NCBI GenBank assembly: GCA_963809695.1
Contig: CAWEKI010000007.1
Coordinates: 186,001 to 250,000 of the forward strand
Length of the DNA: 64,000 nucleotides
Reading direction: 5' to 3'
Source of the DNA: JAGDMJ01 sp963809695
GTDB taxonomy: Bacteria; Bacteroidota; Ignavibacteria; UBA10030; UBA6906
A program made the position numbers and the translations under genes. Below the pieces are notes generated by a model. It saw only the letters and a list, made by a program, of their open reading frames with translations, had not been told where the DNA came from and did no database searches. This document shows, one piece after another, positions 8,219 through 17,614 of this stretch (within the stretch, counting starts at the first letter, position 1; every line of letters begins with the position of its first letter).

Positions 8219-9783
8219 GCCTTGGGTTCAAGCTTCACAACGGGCAGGATCATCTCTTCCATCGATACCCCCCCGTGCTGGAAGCTGTCGCGATACTGGT
8301 TCAGATACTTGTGATAGTCCGTTGGATAGACGAAGTAGTAGTCTTCTTTCGCAAGGATATAGTTAATGGCCACTCCGCGCTTGGGCAGCTTATACTCGAG
8401 CGGGTTCTTGACATAGATCGACGCTTTCTCGTCGCTCTTCAAATTCCTTCCGTACTTGTACCGGAGGTTGGTGGAAGCGTCCCGGTCTCCCAGGACCTTT
8501 GTTCCCCGGAGGCTCCTGATGCTCCCGTGGTCGGTTGTCAGCAGAATGGTCACGTTCGGATTCCTGGCAAGCGTCTTCAGCATGCCAAAGAGCGACGAAT
8601 GGAGGAACCAGGAACGCGTAAGCGACCGGTAGGCAGACTCGTCCGGAGCGATCTCTTTCAATAGAGACGAGTCGGATCTCCCGTGGGCAAGCATGTCAAC
8701 GAAGTTGACCACAATCGAGGTGAGTTTGCTCTGCGTGTAGGAATTGATGGTGTTTTCGATGCTCCGTCCGAATTCGGCATCCAGGATTTTGACATACTTT
8801 GCTTCGGGTTTCAAGACGATCTTGCGCCGCTCCAGCAGCTTGTCCAGGAACTGGCGCTCAAAACGGTTCCGGCTGTTCTCGTCATCCTCGCTCTTCTCCC
8901 AGAGCTCCGGAAAACGGACTTCCACGTCGCATGGATAAGAACCGCTGAAAATCGCATTGCGCGAGTACGGGGTTGCTGTCGGGAGGATGCTATAGTAGTA
9001 CTGCTTGGTTATCTGGAAGTACTCCTGCAGCACGGCCTCCATCACCATCCACTGATCAAGCCGAAGACAGTCAATGACGAAAAAGAATACCGACTTCGAA
9101 TCCTGGAGCTCGGGGATAACAAAGCGGTCGACAACTTCGAGCGATAGCGTGGGACGGTCGGTGGATTGCTCAACCCAGTCCCTATAGTTCCGCTCAATGA
9201 ACTTCCCGAATGCAAGATTGCACTCGCGCGTCTGATCCTGAAGGGTTTGCTTCAGCCCAAGCTCGGGGTGCTCGTCCAGTTCCCTCGCCCACCCTGTCAG
9301 GCGAGTATAGATGTCGACCCACGCCGCATACCCCGGGCCTTCCATCAGTTGGAGCGAGATCTGGTTGAATTCCTGGATGTAGTCTTTGGAAACGGCGGCG
9401 CCGGTGATCTTCTTCCCTTCCAGGAATTTCTTGCAGGCCATCAGGATCTGGCTGGGGTTGACCGGCTTGGTGAGGTAGTCGCTGATCTTCACGCCGATTG
9501 CCTCTTCCATCAGCGATTCTTCCTCGTTCTTGGTGACCATCACCACCGGCAGGTTCGGACGCATCTCCTTGATCTCGGCCAGGGTCTGCAGTCCCCCCAT
9601 CCCGGTCATCATTTCGTCCAGAAAGACCAGATCAAACCCGGTTTCCCGGACCAGGTTCACGGCGTCTTCGCCATTGGCAGCGGTCTCAACGTCGTATCCC
9701 CGCTCTGTCAAAAAACGGATATGGGGACGAAGCATCTCAATCTCATCGTCCACCCAGAGAATTTTGCCTTTCACATCGTCCAT
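8215..9783 (-). CDS. porX: PorX-type response regulator with PglZ domain (T9SS control)
   Basis: 522 residues from the ATG at 9783, which has a good ribosome site (AAAGGCAG) and gives the conserved N-terminus; an 11-residue upstream extension is less likely. The receiver domain (about 6-125) has the acidic pocket VDDE, phospho-acceptor D56 in LVFLDEMM and K106 in LTKPVN. The rest is an alkaline-phosphatase-fold PglZ domain with FFVIDCLRLDQW and LLTTDHGS metal-site motifs. In Porphyromonas and Flavobacterium PorX is the response regulator controlling type IX secretion, and its PglZ domain acts on phosphodiester substrates. Adjacency to sprA (55-base gap) supports the same role. The cognate histidine kinase PorY is not in the window. 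Confidence 0.93.
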   Translation of the reverse strand: MDDVKGKILWVDDEIEMLRPHIRFLTERGYDVETAANGEDAVNLVRETGFDLVFLDEMMTGMGGLQTLAEIKEMRPNLPVVMVTKNEEESLMEEAIGVKISDYLTKPVNPSQILMACKKFLEGKKITGAAVSKDYIQEFNQISLQLMEGPGYAAWVDIYTRLTGWARELDEHPELGLKQTLQDQTRECNLAFGKFIERNYRDWVEQSTDRPTLSLEVVDRFVIPELQDSKSVFFFVIDCLRLDQWMVMEAVLQEYFQITKQYYYSILPTATPYSRNAIFSGSYPCDVEVRFPELWEKSEDDENSRNRFERQFLDKLLERRKIVLKPEAKYVKILDAEFGRSIENTINSYTQSKLTSIVVNFVDMLAHGRSDSSLLKEIAPDESAYRSLTRSWFLHSSLFGMLKTLARNPNVTILLTTDHGSIRSLRGTKVLGDRDASTNLRYKYGRNLKSDEKASIYVKNPLEYKLPKRGVAINYILAKEDYYFVYPTDYHKYLNQYRDSFQHGGVSMEEMILPVVKLEPKA

Positions 9784-9838
9784 ACAGCTGCCTTTTCGGA
9801 AGAATACGCATTTCAAGCGTGAGAATCAAATAAGCCAA

Positions 9839-12800
9839 TTATTGGATGGCAATGTGGATATCAAGCCCGGCCTCGTTTGTGGTCGTGCCCGGGATACGGG
9901 AGCCGGAGTCGTCCGGGGCAATCTTTGTAAAACGGTAATATACAGCGGCAGTGACCCGGGAGCTGAGCACGTATTTGATGCGCGGCTCCAGCACCGTGCG
10001 GGTCGTTCCCTCCAGCGGGGTTCCTGTCACGTCAACGTCGAGTTTCGCGACATCGTACGTTGTGCGGGAGTTCTTGGTCACCGAATACTGGGCGCTGATG
10101 TCGATGTCATTGTTCAGCGCCAGGCCGAAGAAAGGAATCTCAAATCCTTTCCGCGAGTAGGACGCCGTGACGGAAATTTCCTGCGACAGGGTCTCGACGA
10201 TGTTTCTGGCCGAGAGGGCGAGATCATAGGAAGTATTGGTATTGTAGCGGAGCGTTGCGCCGATGTTCCCTTTTGCGAGCTCTTTGAATGTGAAGTTCAA
10301 TCCCACCAGCGGAGCGAAGCCATAGCCCACATGTTCGCCATCCGTGCGCTCCCCCACGCCGCCCGGACGGTTCTGGTACTGGCGGGTGAAGTTCGCCTGA
10401 TATGCGTGATCGAGCGAGAGCCGGCTGACAAATTTGGCGAAAAGCGGCAGCTTCTCCAGCCCGTCCCAGCGGAAACTCCAGTTGACACGGGGATAGAACT
10501 GCCCGAAGATGTTGCGCATGAAGGGGAGCGCTTCAAACCCCTCCTCGAACGCCTGGGCCAGTTTTTCCTCGTCGCTCTTGGATGAGTCGGGGACGCTCTT
10601 CAGTTCCGCATACCGCTTGCTCACTTCCTTCAGGCCAGTCTTGAAGACACCGAGGAAGAGAACGTCCGGAAAGGTAAGGAAGGACCGGTCCAGGCTCCCG
10701 GTGCTGGCAGTATTGGCGACGGTCGGGTAGCCGAGTGAATCGGTGTTGATGTTCTGCGTCCTGTTGTAGTTCCAGCCGACATTCCAGTTCAGGTCCAATC
10801 GGGCCCCTTCCCAGAGCGCGCGCGATGTCTTAAACGTCAGACGGTTGGTCTGCCGGTAGGAATTCACCAGCACCCCGTTTGCCGCCCTGATGCCCGGCAC
10901 TACATCCCACCCAAAAAACGGCGGCTTCCCCATGAAGTGGAAGTTCGTGAGCTTCCCGGTGGGATCAGATATCAGTCCGAGCTGATATATGCCGGACGGG
11001 CCGTCGTATGGATCCGAGGCCTGGACGAACGGGATCTTTCCCCAGAAGTTCGAAAAGCCCGTGGTCCCGACAATCCCGGAGTTCTGCGAGTTGTTGCTTT
11101 CCGTAAACGTGATGCTGACGTTATCATAATCCAGGAAGGGGATCTTAATGAACGTTCGTGCGAGTATTTTCAGCTGTTGCAGGACTTTGGCCCCTGGCCC
11201 CAAACTGCTCTTGCCGGTACTGTCGGCACTTCTCGTGGAGTCGGGTGGACGCTCACCGCCCGTTTCGGGTCCTCCTCCACGCCGGCCGCGGCTGGGTGCC
11301 TGCTGCGTCGGTGCGGACGTGCCGGGGGCATCTTCGAACAGTGGATCGAATAGCTGCTTCAGGCGGACATTCATCGAAAAATTGATATTGTTGTTGAACC
11401 CGGCCGATTTCCCCAGATCCCCTTTTGTGAGCGCGTTCTGCCACCCGTAGTCCACACCATAGCTTGCCGTGAAGTCAATATACTTCTTGATGTTGAAGAT
11501 ATTCGGGATGTTGGGCTTGCTGTTGAACTGGTTGCGCTGCTGATAACGCGTATCCTTGCCGAAGTCCACAAGCTTGTCCCCCAGGAAAATGTCTCCCATG
11601 ATCGCTGACCACGGGCGCTGGTTTCCGTAACGGTCAAGCTCGAAATCGAGCAGGCTCGACTCGATGGAAAGGGAGTAATCGCCGGAGAGATTGGTGAGCC
11701 CACCTTCTGTGGCTTTCCAGGAAAACCCCGTGCTGCGCGATGCGGTGAAGTTCCGGGAAGTGATCTGCTGAGCGCCCACCGAGCGTTGCAGCGAGACGTC
11801 GCGCGAGCGCACGGCAGAGACGGCCCAATTGAAGCTCGAGGGCGTGAAATAAATCTTCATGTCCTTGTATTCATCGAGCAGCCAGACCCCGTCGAAAAGG
11901 TTTTTGAACGGCGAGATGAAATTGTCTGGGGAGAAGTTAAACGCATAGTTGATGCGCGCGTTCCAGGACCAGGCAGTGTGGGTGACCACCGCGGGACTTC
12001 GGTCCCGAGCCTTTGTATAGGTAAACCCGAAGCCGAGCTTGTTGAACAGGTCGCGGATGAACCACGCCTGCGACGGAAAACCGATATGGAAATTCGGCGC
12101 GGCATAGGTGTCGGTGATCCGCCGGGTCTCGGATTCGTACACCAGCTGTGACGATTTGGCGTTCGCATCCTCGATGGTTCCGCCCTGGCGAATCACCTTG
12201 TCGCTCAGTTGAGTGGCCGCCTCAGTGACCAGAACATCCGAGTTCGGCAGATAGAGCGGCTTGGTGAGGCCTTCGGTGTGGGAGTACGAAAACGGCAGCG
12301 AGGTGCCCATCCAGTCCTGCGGGAAGAACTTCTCCAACTGCACGTTGGCGCTGAGCGCCCAGGCGGTAGAGAGCTGCCGCGAACCGAAGCGCTGCTCCAG
12401 GGCGTGGAAGCTGGGATCCACGCGGGAATAGTTGAATGCCACGGAGCCCAGGTCCGCCAGTTTGAGTTGCGTGTCAAACCTGTAGGCCCATCCTTTGCTG
12501 TCGTCCACCGACGTGAGGCGCAGCTCATTGGCCCACACTTCGCCAAAGAGGGGTTCCGTCGTCCCTTTGCCGAGAGGATTGGTCACGCCTATGGCGAGAT
12601 AGACCACCTGTGTCAACGACGGATTCCCAAGAACCCGGTAATAGGCGCCCGGCGGCCCCCCCTTGACCGGAATGGGATCAGAGATCTTGGTTGTCGAATC
12701 GCGCCCTTGCTTGATCGCAGTCACGTCGGCAAACTTGATGACCACATCGTTCAGGGGGTCCCATTCGGGGTGCACGGGAGCACGATATTCGTAGTAGTTC

Positions 12801-15800
12801 AGGCTGTCCAGCCCGAAGCGGAAATAGACCTCCGCATCATAGTTGTTCTCATCGATATATTTGAACTTCAAATCCCCGTAAATGAACATTTTCATGACCC
12901 TGTAATCGAACAGGTCGAGAGCTTTGTACGTGTAGTATCGCGCCGCCTCCCCCGACTGGCCGTCGGCCAGCCCGTGCAGGATCAGGTCGAGCGATTGCTC
13001 GTTGGCAAGCACCTGCTGGTCGGGCTGGGTCTTGTCCCGCTCGCGGATAACGCCGGGAGGACTGACGTAGTCGAGGTTGTCCTCGATGCTTACCACGCTC
13101 ACCGCGAAGTTGGTGTCAACGGGCACATTGGCATTCTTGATCACTTTTTGCCACTGGTTCCCGACCAGACTGAAGTCCGCGATGCGGACGGCAATCGTGT
13201 CGGTGGCGTTGACGAAGAGCACGCGGATGTATTCGATGTTCTCCTGTGTCGGCGAACCCACGGTGCGTTCATAGTCGCGGATCGGAATGCGGAACTGGAA
13301 CCATCCCTTGTTCCCCCCTCCCACGATGCGGGGATTGCGAGAGCGCAACGTGTCGAGCGAGAGTTCATATTCAAAGTACGAGTTCGCCTGATCACACGTG
13401 CCGTTGGAATTCAGATCCTCCGTGTCAGGAATGCGTCCGCTGGGGCCGTCCTTGTTCCCTTCGGTGCCGTTGATGTGGCTGAAGTCTTCGGCGGCCGTGT
13501 TCACCGTCTGATTGTTGAAGTAGTAATCGTCGCCGCTCGGGTCGTTGGCGAGCTCAGGGTACTGTGCGACGAGAGCTGCGTGCTCGGCTCGCTCCTGGAC
13601 GTCGCTGCGCATGTCAATGCCGACATCTTCGCCTTCCTGCAACGTGCCGTTCGGGTATGCGCTCAGGACCAGATCTTCTGAATTCGGGTCCGATCCTCTG
13701 GCTTTCGGGCCGGCGGGGTCCGCACGCTCAGAAACTGCGCCCAGGTCGATGATCATCTTCCCGCTGCCGTCGAGCGGCGCCTTCTCGACCTGCATCCAGA
13801 TCTCGATGAAGTTGATGTTTTCCTTGGCGAGGTTGATCGCCGAAACGGAAAGGGGTTTCATGACCCCACCCCAGTTCTTCAGCGGGGTCAATGTATTTGC
13901 GAGATCCATGCTGTAATTGAACGTCCCGCGCAAATTCGGGTAGTAGCGGAAGTCCAGCACGGTAAGCTGATTGTTCGCCGGATTATTGCCGACCTGTTTG
14001 TTCGGATACACATCCGTGACCGAAACGTTCGTCGGCAGCCGGTTGAACCAGACCATTTTCCCTTTGGAGAACATCTTGGTGGTGTCAGGCGTAAAAAGGG
14101 GAAATGAGACATTATCCTCGGGCGGACCTGCCATCGTCCACGCGTTGAATGCAACGCCGACGGGGATTGGGCGCCGCGATCCTTCAAAATCGTCAATGTA
14201 CGCGATCCCCTCTCCATTGTCGCTGGGGATCGTGCTCTTCTGGGTATTCGGATCAGGGATCATATACGCGGCTTCGCCTGTGACTTTCAACTGCGACGGC
14301 TCACGCGTGGAAAGCAACGGCAGGGCATCCAGGGCACGGGTAAGAAAGGGAAGGTCAAACATCGTTGACCCGTCGACGCCAAGGATGGTGTTGTTGCTCG
14401 GCTCCTCTCCGAGGCGCACCTTGTCGCTCAAAGTTTGCGAGTTCAGGTTCATGATCGTGAAACCGAAGAGCGTGTTCTGGCTGATGGCCAGGTCGCCCCG
14501 CGCGCCCAGCAAGGTCTTGGACGCGAGTTGGAACAGGTCGTTCTGTTCGTACTTGATGGAGAGGTTCGCCCCGGGCACCAGGGCCCGGTCGTTTTTGATC
14601 ACTACCTCGCCGAGGATGTAGTCCACCGTGTAGTCGATATTCTGCACAAGGGTCCTGCCATCGAGGAGGACCTGGACGCTTCCTTCCACGACGTTGAATC
14701 CCAGAGAGTAGCGGGAAGATGCTTCGCCGGTCGCTTTGCCCCTGATAACATACCGGTTGCGAAGGCTCTGCTGGGCGAAGGTCTGTGTCGTATCGTAGAC
14801 CTCGTGGAAGAGCGCGAGGCTGTCGGTGATGGTGATCCCTTTTTCGTCGAAGTACTTTTGAATTCCATCGCTGAACGGCTTCAGCGTGGGAAAAATAATC
14901 TCGGCCCTGGCCTGATTGATGGTGCGCCCGGGGCGGAAGTCGAATTGCCCGTCCGGAGTCGCGGTCTGCGCCTCCTCTCCCGTATACTTGTCGAGACCCA
15001 TGACCCGCAGCAGCGGTTCATTCTCGAGGCTGTTCTGATCTTCTGCTCCCGGAATGCGGCGGACAATATCCAGCGTGAAACCGGCTTTCTTCAGATTTCG
15101 GCCAACCCCCTGAATGGGATAGATGTTCTTCAGGAGCATGTTCCAGGCTTTCTTATAGCTTGGTCCATTGGAGATCAGGTTCTTCGGCTTGACCATTTTC
15201 AGAATGAGTTTCCCTGCGGTCGTGTCCGCCTGGTCTCGCGCGAACTCGCCGTATTGCTTCCCTTTTCCGCTCACCGCACCGGCTGTGCGGTAAGCAATGG
15301 CCACGATCTGCTGATCTCCTACGTTTGCGTTCAACGAGAGCACGCCAAGATAGCCGTCCCCATCGAGCTCATATTGTGTCGGATCAAGCTTGATGAAGGG
15401 TCCAACCTCCACCTGACCGGGTATTTCCGGATCATTGCGCAGGACAGACCGGTATCCGCTTCCCCGTTCACCAAGGTCGATGAATGCGATCGCCTGGCGC
15501 TCAAGCGGATCAGGAATGCTGCCCTGTCTCGACACCCAGACTTCTTCTTCGATCATCTGAGTCTCCTGCATCGGGGCGGTGATCGTCGGAGGGTCATTCG
15601 CATAGTACGGTTCATAATACTCGCTGTACACACTGTCGTCAACGAAGTAGTGGTTCGTCGCATACTCGAAGGCACGCATCTCGAACGTTTGTTCTTTGGC
15701 GCCGCCGGAGACCGCAACCTCTTTGATCTGTCCCTTCTTCTGCGATGCCAGTGCCGTCATCGTCAGGGGGCCGGCCTGGAATTTCGCTTTCACGCCGAAC

Positions 15801-17167
15801 AGCGCCTGGCTGCTGCCGATGAAGGACGAAGGAGTCTGCAGCGAAACGTTGCCGGCCTCGACGCTCTGCACAATCTCGTCTTCGTATCCGGTGTATTTGA
15901 TTTTGAGCTGGTTCTCGTATTCGAACGTTCGCTGCGTGTTCCAGTCGGCAAGGATGTTCAGTTTGTCCCCGATCGTCCCGTTCACGCCGACCTGCACTTC
16001 CTGGCTGAAGTCGGGTTCGTTCCTGCTCTGATCGAGGTACGAGATGGTGGTCTGGTCGGACTTCGTGTTGCGGAAGCCCGCCTTGATGTCCACCGATCCG
16101 CTGATATTCAGATTGATGACAGGCTTGCCGAAAATGCTGAAGATCGGGTTGGGAGGAATCGGGATCTGGATCTTCGTGATGTTGCTCAACAACTCGCCAA
16201 GGTCGTTTCGTTCGGTGAGCTGCTTGGGCCGCCGGGCCTCGTCAGCCAACATCTTGTGCCACTCGTACCTCTGCCGCTCCTGAATGTAATCCGTCAACGG
16301 GATGGAGACCGGGACTTTCACGTTGACTCCCCCGACGGTCTCCTGTACGCGGAGCGTATTGCCGGTGGAATCCAGCACCAGCTCGCGGCGGTAGCTTGGA
16401 GAGTGATTGGCTCCGAACAGCGGATAGATCCGTCGGGGAAACAGAGACACCTGAGGGGAATCGGCTCGGCTGTACGTGAATTCCTTGAGTCGCGCGGTGG
16501 AGTCGAGGTACACGACGTAGGTCGTATCGGTAACCTTGAGCGGGCGTGTTCGTGTCAGGAGTGAATCCGAAAAAGTGGAGTCCCGCCGTGTCGTATCTGC
16601 CCAGACAAACCGCATTCCTGTTGTGTCCACACCGGCGCGGTAGAGAGAGTCCAGTCGCTGCCTGAATGCCGCCGAATCCCGTCCGCTTGATCGCGTCGTG
16701 TCTCCGGGAAAGAGCCAGTTGCGCCCGCGCGTCGTGTCCTGCCCCTGCAGCGGATCACGCATGGCGGACGAAAAAGCCAGGAGTTGCATCGGAGGCGGCC
16801 CCCCCGGGGGCGGCATTATCGGCATTATAATAGTGTCGAGTAGCGCGGCAGGTTCATGAACCGGGGGAAGAGAGAGATCCGCGGCGGACAGCGGTTCGGG
16901 CATGAACCGGGTTTCTGTGACGCTATCGGAAGCATCTTCACAGACACTGTCGGCAGGGAGAGGGCCGGGCCAGCACACCGAAGTCAGATCAGACGAAGGT
17001 CCCGCAAGCGAAAAAGGAAAAGGATCAACACCACGCCGGGAATAGCCAGCGGCATTTTTCGGCCAGAAGAGAGAGAATCCCAGGCCCAGAATGACCAGGA
17101 CAAGATACACTACTCCGGACAGGGAAAAGCCTACGGAAAACCAATGCCGTTGGGTGGAGGAGTCCAA
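9839..17167 (-). CDS. sprA: SprA/Sov, type IX secretion system translocon
   Basis: 2442 residues, the expected size for SprA, the very large outer-membrane beta-barrel that forms the T9SS protein-conducting channel. The N-terminus has one hydrophobic segment (about 13-35) acting as a signal. Most of the length is amphipathic strand sequence with SprA-typical blocks such as GKQYGEFARDQ, YDTTQTFAQQSL, ILGEVVIKNDRALVPG, GIAYIDDFEGSRRPIP and NLPFF-like strand ends, and a C-terminus ending in an aromatic-rich strand (YYRFTKIAPD.. IAIQ). The first usable start after an in-frame stop is TTG at 17167; no ATG fits without losing the signal segment. It is followed closely by porX and by housekeeping genes. 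A low-complexity insert rich in Gly, Arg and Pro lies near residues 1945-1975. Confidence 0.95.
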   Translation of the reverse strand: MDSSTQRHWFSVGFSLSGVVYLVLVILGLGFSLFWPKNAAGYSRRGVDPFPFSLAGPSSDLTSVCWPGPLPADSVCEDASDSVTETRFMPEPLSAADLSLPPVHEPAALLDTIIMPIMPPPGGPPPMQLLAFSSAMRDPLQGQDTTRGRNWLFPGDTTRSSGRDSAAFRQRLDSLYRAGVDTTGMRFVWADTTRRDSTFSDSLLTRTRPLKVTDTTYVVYLDSTARLKEFTYSRADSPQVSLFPRRIYPLFGANHSPSYRRELVLDSTGNTLRVQETVGGVNVKVPVSIPLTDYIQERQRYEWHKMLADEARRPKQLTERNDLGELLSNITKIQIPIPPNPIFSIFGKPVINLNISGSVDIKAGFRNTKSDQTTISYLDQSRNEPDFSQEVQVGVNGTIGDKLNILADWNTQRTFEYENQLKIKYTGYEDEIVQSVEAGNVSLQTPSSFIGSSQALFGVKAKFQAGPLTMTALASQKKGQIKEVAVSGGAKEQTFEMRAFEYATNHYFVDDSVYSEYYEPYYANDPPTITAPMQETQMIEEEVWVSRQGSIPDPLERQAIAFIDLGERGSGYRSVLRNDPEIPGQVEVGPFIKLDPTQYELDGDGYLGVLSLNANVGDQQIVAIAYRTAGAVSGKGKQYGEFARDQADTTAGKLILKMVKPKNLISNGPSYKKAWNMLLKNIYPIQGVGRNLKKAGFTLDIVRRIPGAEDQNSLENEPLLRVMGLDKYTGEEAQTATPDGQFDFRPGRTINQARAEIIFPTLKPFSDGIQKYFDEKGITITDSLALFHEVYDTTQTFAQQSLRNRYVIRGKATGEASSRYSLGFNVVEGSVQVLLDGRTLVQNIDYTVDYILGEVVIKNDRALVPGANLSIKYEQNDLFQLASKTLLGARGDLAISQNTLFGFTIMNLNSQTLSDKVRLGEEPSNNTILGVDGSTMFDLPFLTRALDALPLLSTREPSQLKVTGEAAYMIPDPNTQKSTIPSDNGEGIAYIDDFEGSRRPIPVGVAFNAWTMAGPPEDNVSFPLFTPDTTKMFSKGKMVWFNRLPTNVSVTDVYPNKQVGNNPANNQLTVLDFRYYPNLRGTFNYSMDLANTLTPLKNWGGVMKPLSVSAINLAKENINFIEIWMQVEKAPLDGSGKMIIDLGAVSERADPAGPKARGSDPNSEDLVLSAYPNGTLQEGEDVGIDMRSDVQERAEHAALVAQYPELANDPSGDDYYFNNQTVNTAAEDFSHINGTEGNKDGPSGRIPDTEDLNSNGTCDQANSYFEYELSLDTLRSRNPRIVGGGNKGWFQFRIPIRDYERTVGSPTQENIEYIRVLFVNATDTIAVRIADFSLVGNQWQKVIKNANVPVDTNFAVSVVSIEDNLDYVSPPGVIRERDKTQPDQQVLANEQSLDLILHGLADGQSGEAARYYTYKALDLFDYRVMKMFIYGDLKFKYIDENNYDAEVYFRFGLDSLNYYEYRAPVHPEWDPLNDVVIKFADVTAIKQGRDSTTKISDPIPVKGGPPGAYYRVLGNPSLTQVVYLAIGVTNPLGKGTTEPLFGEVWANELRLTSVDDSKGWAYRFDTQLKLADLGSVAFNYSRVDPSFHALEQRFGSRQLSTAWALSANVQLEKFFPQDWMGTSLPFSYSHTEGLTKPLYLPNSDVLVTEAATQLSDKVIRQGGTIEDANAKSSQLVYESETRRITDTYAAPNFHIGFPSQAWFIRDLFNKLGFGFTYTKARDRSPAVVTHTAWSWNARINYAFNFSPDNFISPFKNLFDGVWLLDEYKDMKIYFTPSSFNWAVSAVRSRDVSLQRSVGAQQITSRNFTASRSTGFSWKATEGGLTNLSGDYSLSIESSLLDFELDRYGNQRPWSAIMGDIFLGDKLVDFGKDTRYQQRNQFNSKPNIPNIFNIKKYIDFTASYGVDYGWQNALTKGDLGKSAGFNNNINFSMNVRLKQLFDPLFEDAPGTSAPTQQAPSRGRRGGGPETGGERPPDSTRSADSTGKSSLGPGAKVLQQLKILARTFIKIPFLDYDNVSITFTESNNSQNSGIVGTTGFSNFWGKIPFVQASDPYDGPSGIYQLGLISDPTGKLTNFHFMGKPPFFGWDVVPGIRAANGVLVNSYRQTNRLTFKTSRALWEGARLDLNWNVGWNYNRTQNINTDSLGYPTVANTASTGSLDRSFLTFPDVLFLGVFKTGLKEVSKRYAELKSVPDSSKSDEEKLAQAFEEGFEALPFMRNIFGQFYPRVNWSFRWDGLEKLPLFAKFVSRLSLDHAYQANFTRQYQNRPGGVGERTDGEHVGYGFAPLVGLNFTFKELAKGNIGATLRYNTNTSYDLALSARNIVETLSQEISVTASYSRKGFEIPFFGLALNNDIDISAQYSVTKNSRTTYDVAKLDVDVTGTPLEGTTRTVLEPRIKYVLSSRVTAAVYYRFTKIAPDDSGSRIPGTTTNEAGLDIHIAIQ

Positions 17168-17309
17168 TTCGATTCTCTACTGGTGAAGACCATTGCGAGG
17201 GAGTCATGCCGGACACATATTGCGACATCGGCCGGACCGCCCTCCAATCGATAGCAAAAGAAATCGATATTGCACTCCTTCAAAGGATTTGATGTTCTAA
17301 GGCAAAAAT

Positions 17310-17338
17310 AACATAGAGAAATCCCGGGGGAAAATCAA
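17310..17338 (-). promoter_or_regulatory. Putative promoter of the sprA-porX operon
   Basis: Minus-strand TTGATT (17338-17333) and TATGTT (17315-17310) with a 17-base spacer, the same spacing as other promoters in the window. Confidence 0.45.
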
Positions 17339-17550
17339 GAGTCCTTCGACTCCTGCCGACGCGAAACGCCGTCAGTCGCTCAGGGTCACAAATATGTCAA
17401 ATGACCAGCGATAATCGACGTGCGGTTCATGTCAAGTGGCACAAACGCGTGCTCCTGAGCGACGCCCGTCATGCCTGACGCAAACTCATTGGTGAATGGC
17501 AACCGTAAGGAACGAATTGTCTGAGACGAAGGGGGCGAAGGACGGTCCTT

Positions 17551-17580
17551 AAAAAAACTGGCGGCCCTGAGTGGGCCGCC
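17551..17580 (-). terminator. Rho-independent terminator of the multiheme cytochrome gene
   Basis: Perfect 8-bp GC stem (GGCGGCCC/GGGCCGCC, loop ACTCA) at 17580-17560 on the minus strand, followed by seven T at 17557-17551. It lies 35 bases past the cytochrome stop. Confidence 0.9.
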
Positions 17581-17614
17581 TGTTCAACTGCGGAACGAAT
17601 GCGATGATGAAGGC

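Larger units (their letters stand above)
17168..17614. other. Intergenic region upstream of sprA
   Basis: No gene is apparent. It contains the presumed sprA promoter (17310-17338) with a leader of about 135 bases, and the terminator of the cytochrome gene (17551-17580). Confidence 0.6.

Noticed and set aside
12209..13681. Plus-strand open frame of 490 codons
   Set aside because: Antisense to sprA, composition typical of a reversed coding strand, no family recognised.
14435..16564. Plus-strand open frame of 709 codons
   Set aside because: It lies antisense inside sprA, lacks a ribosome site and any recognisable domain, and sprA is unambiguous on the other strand.
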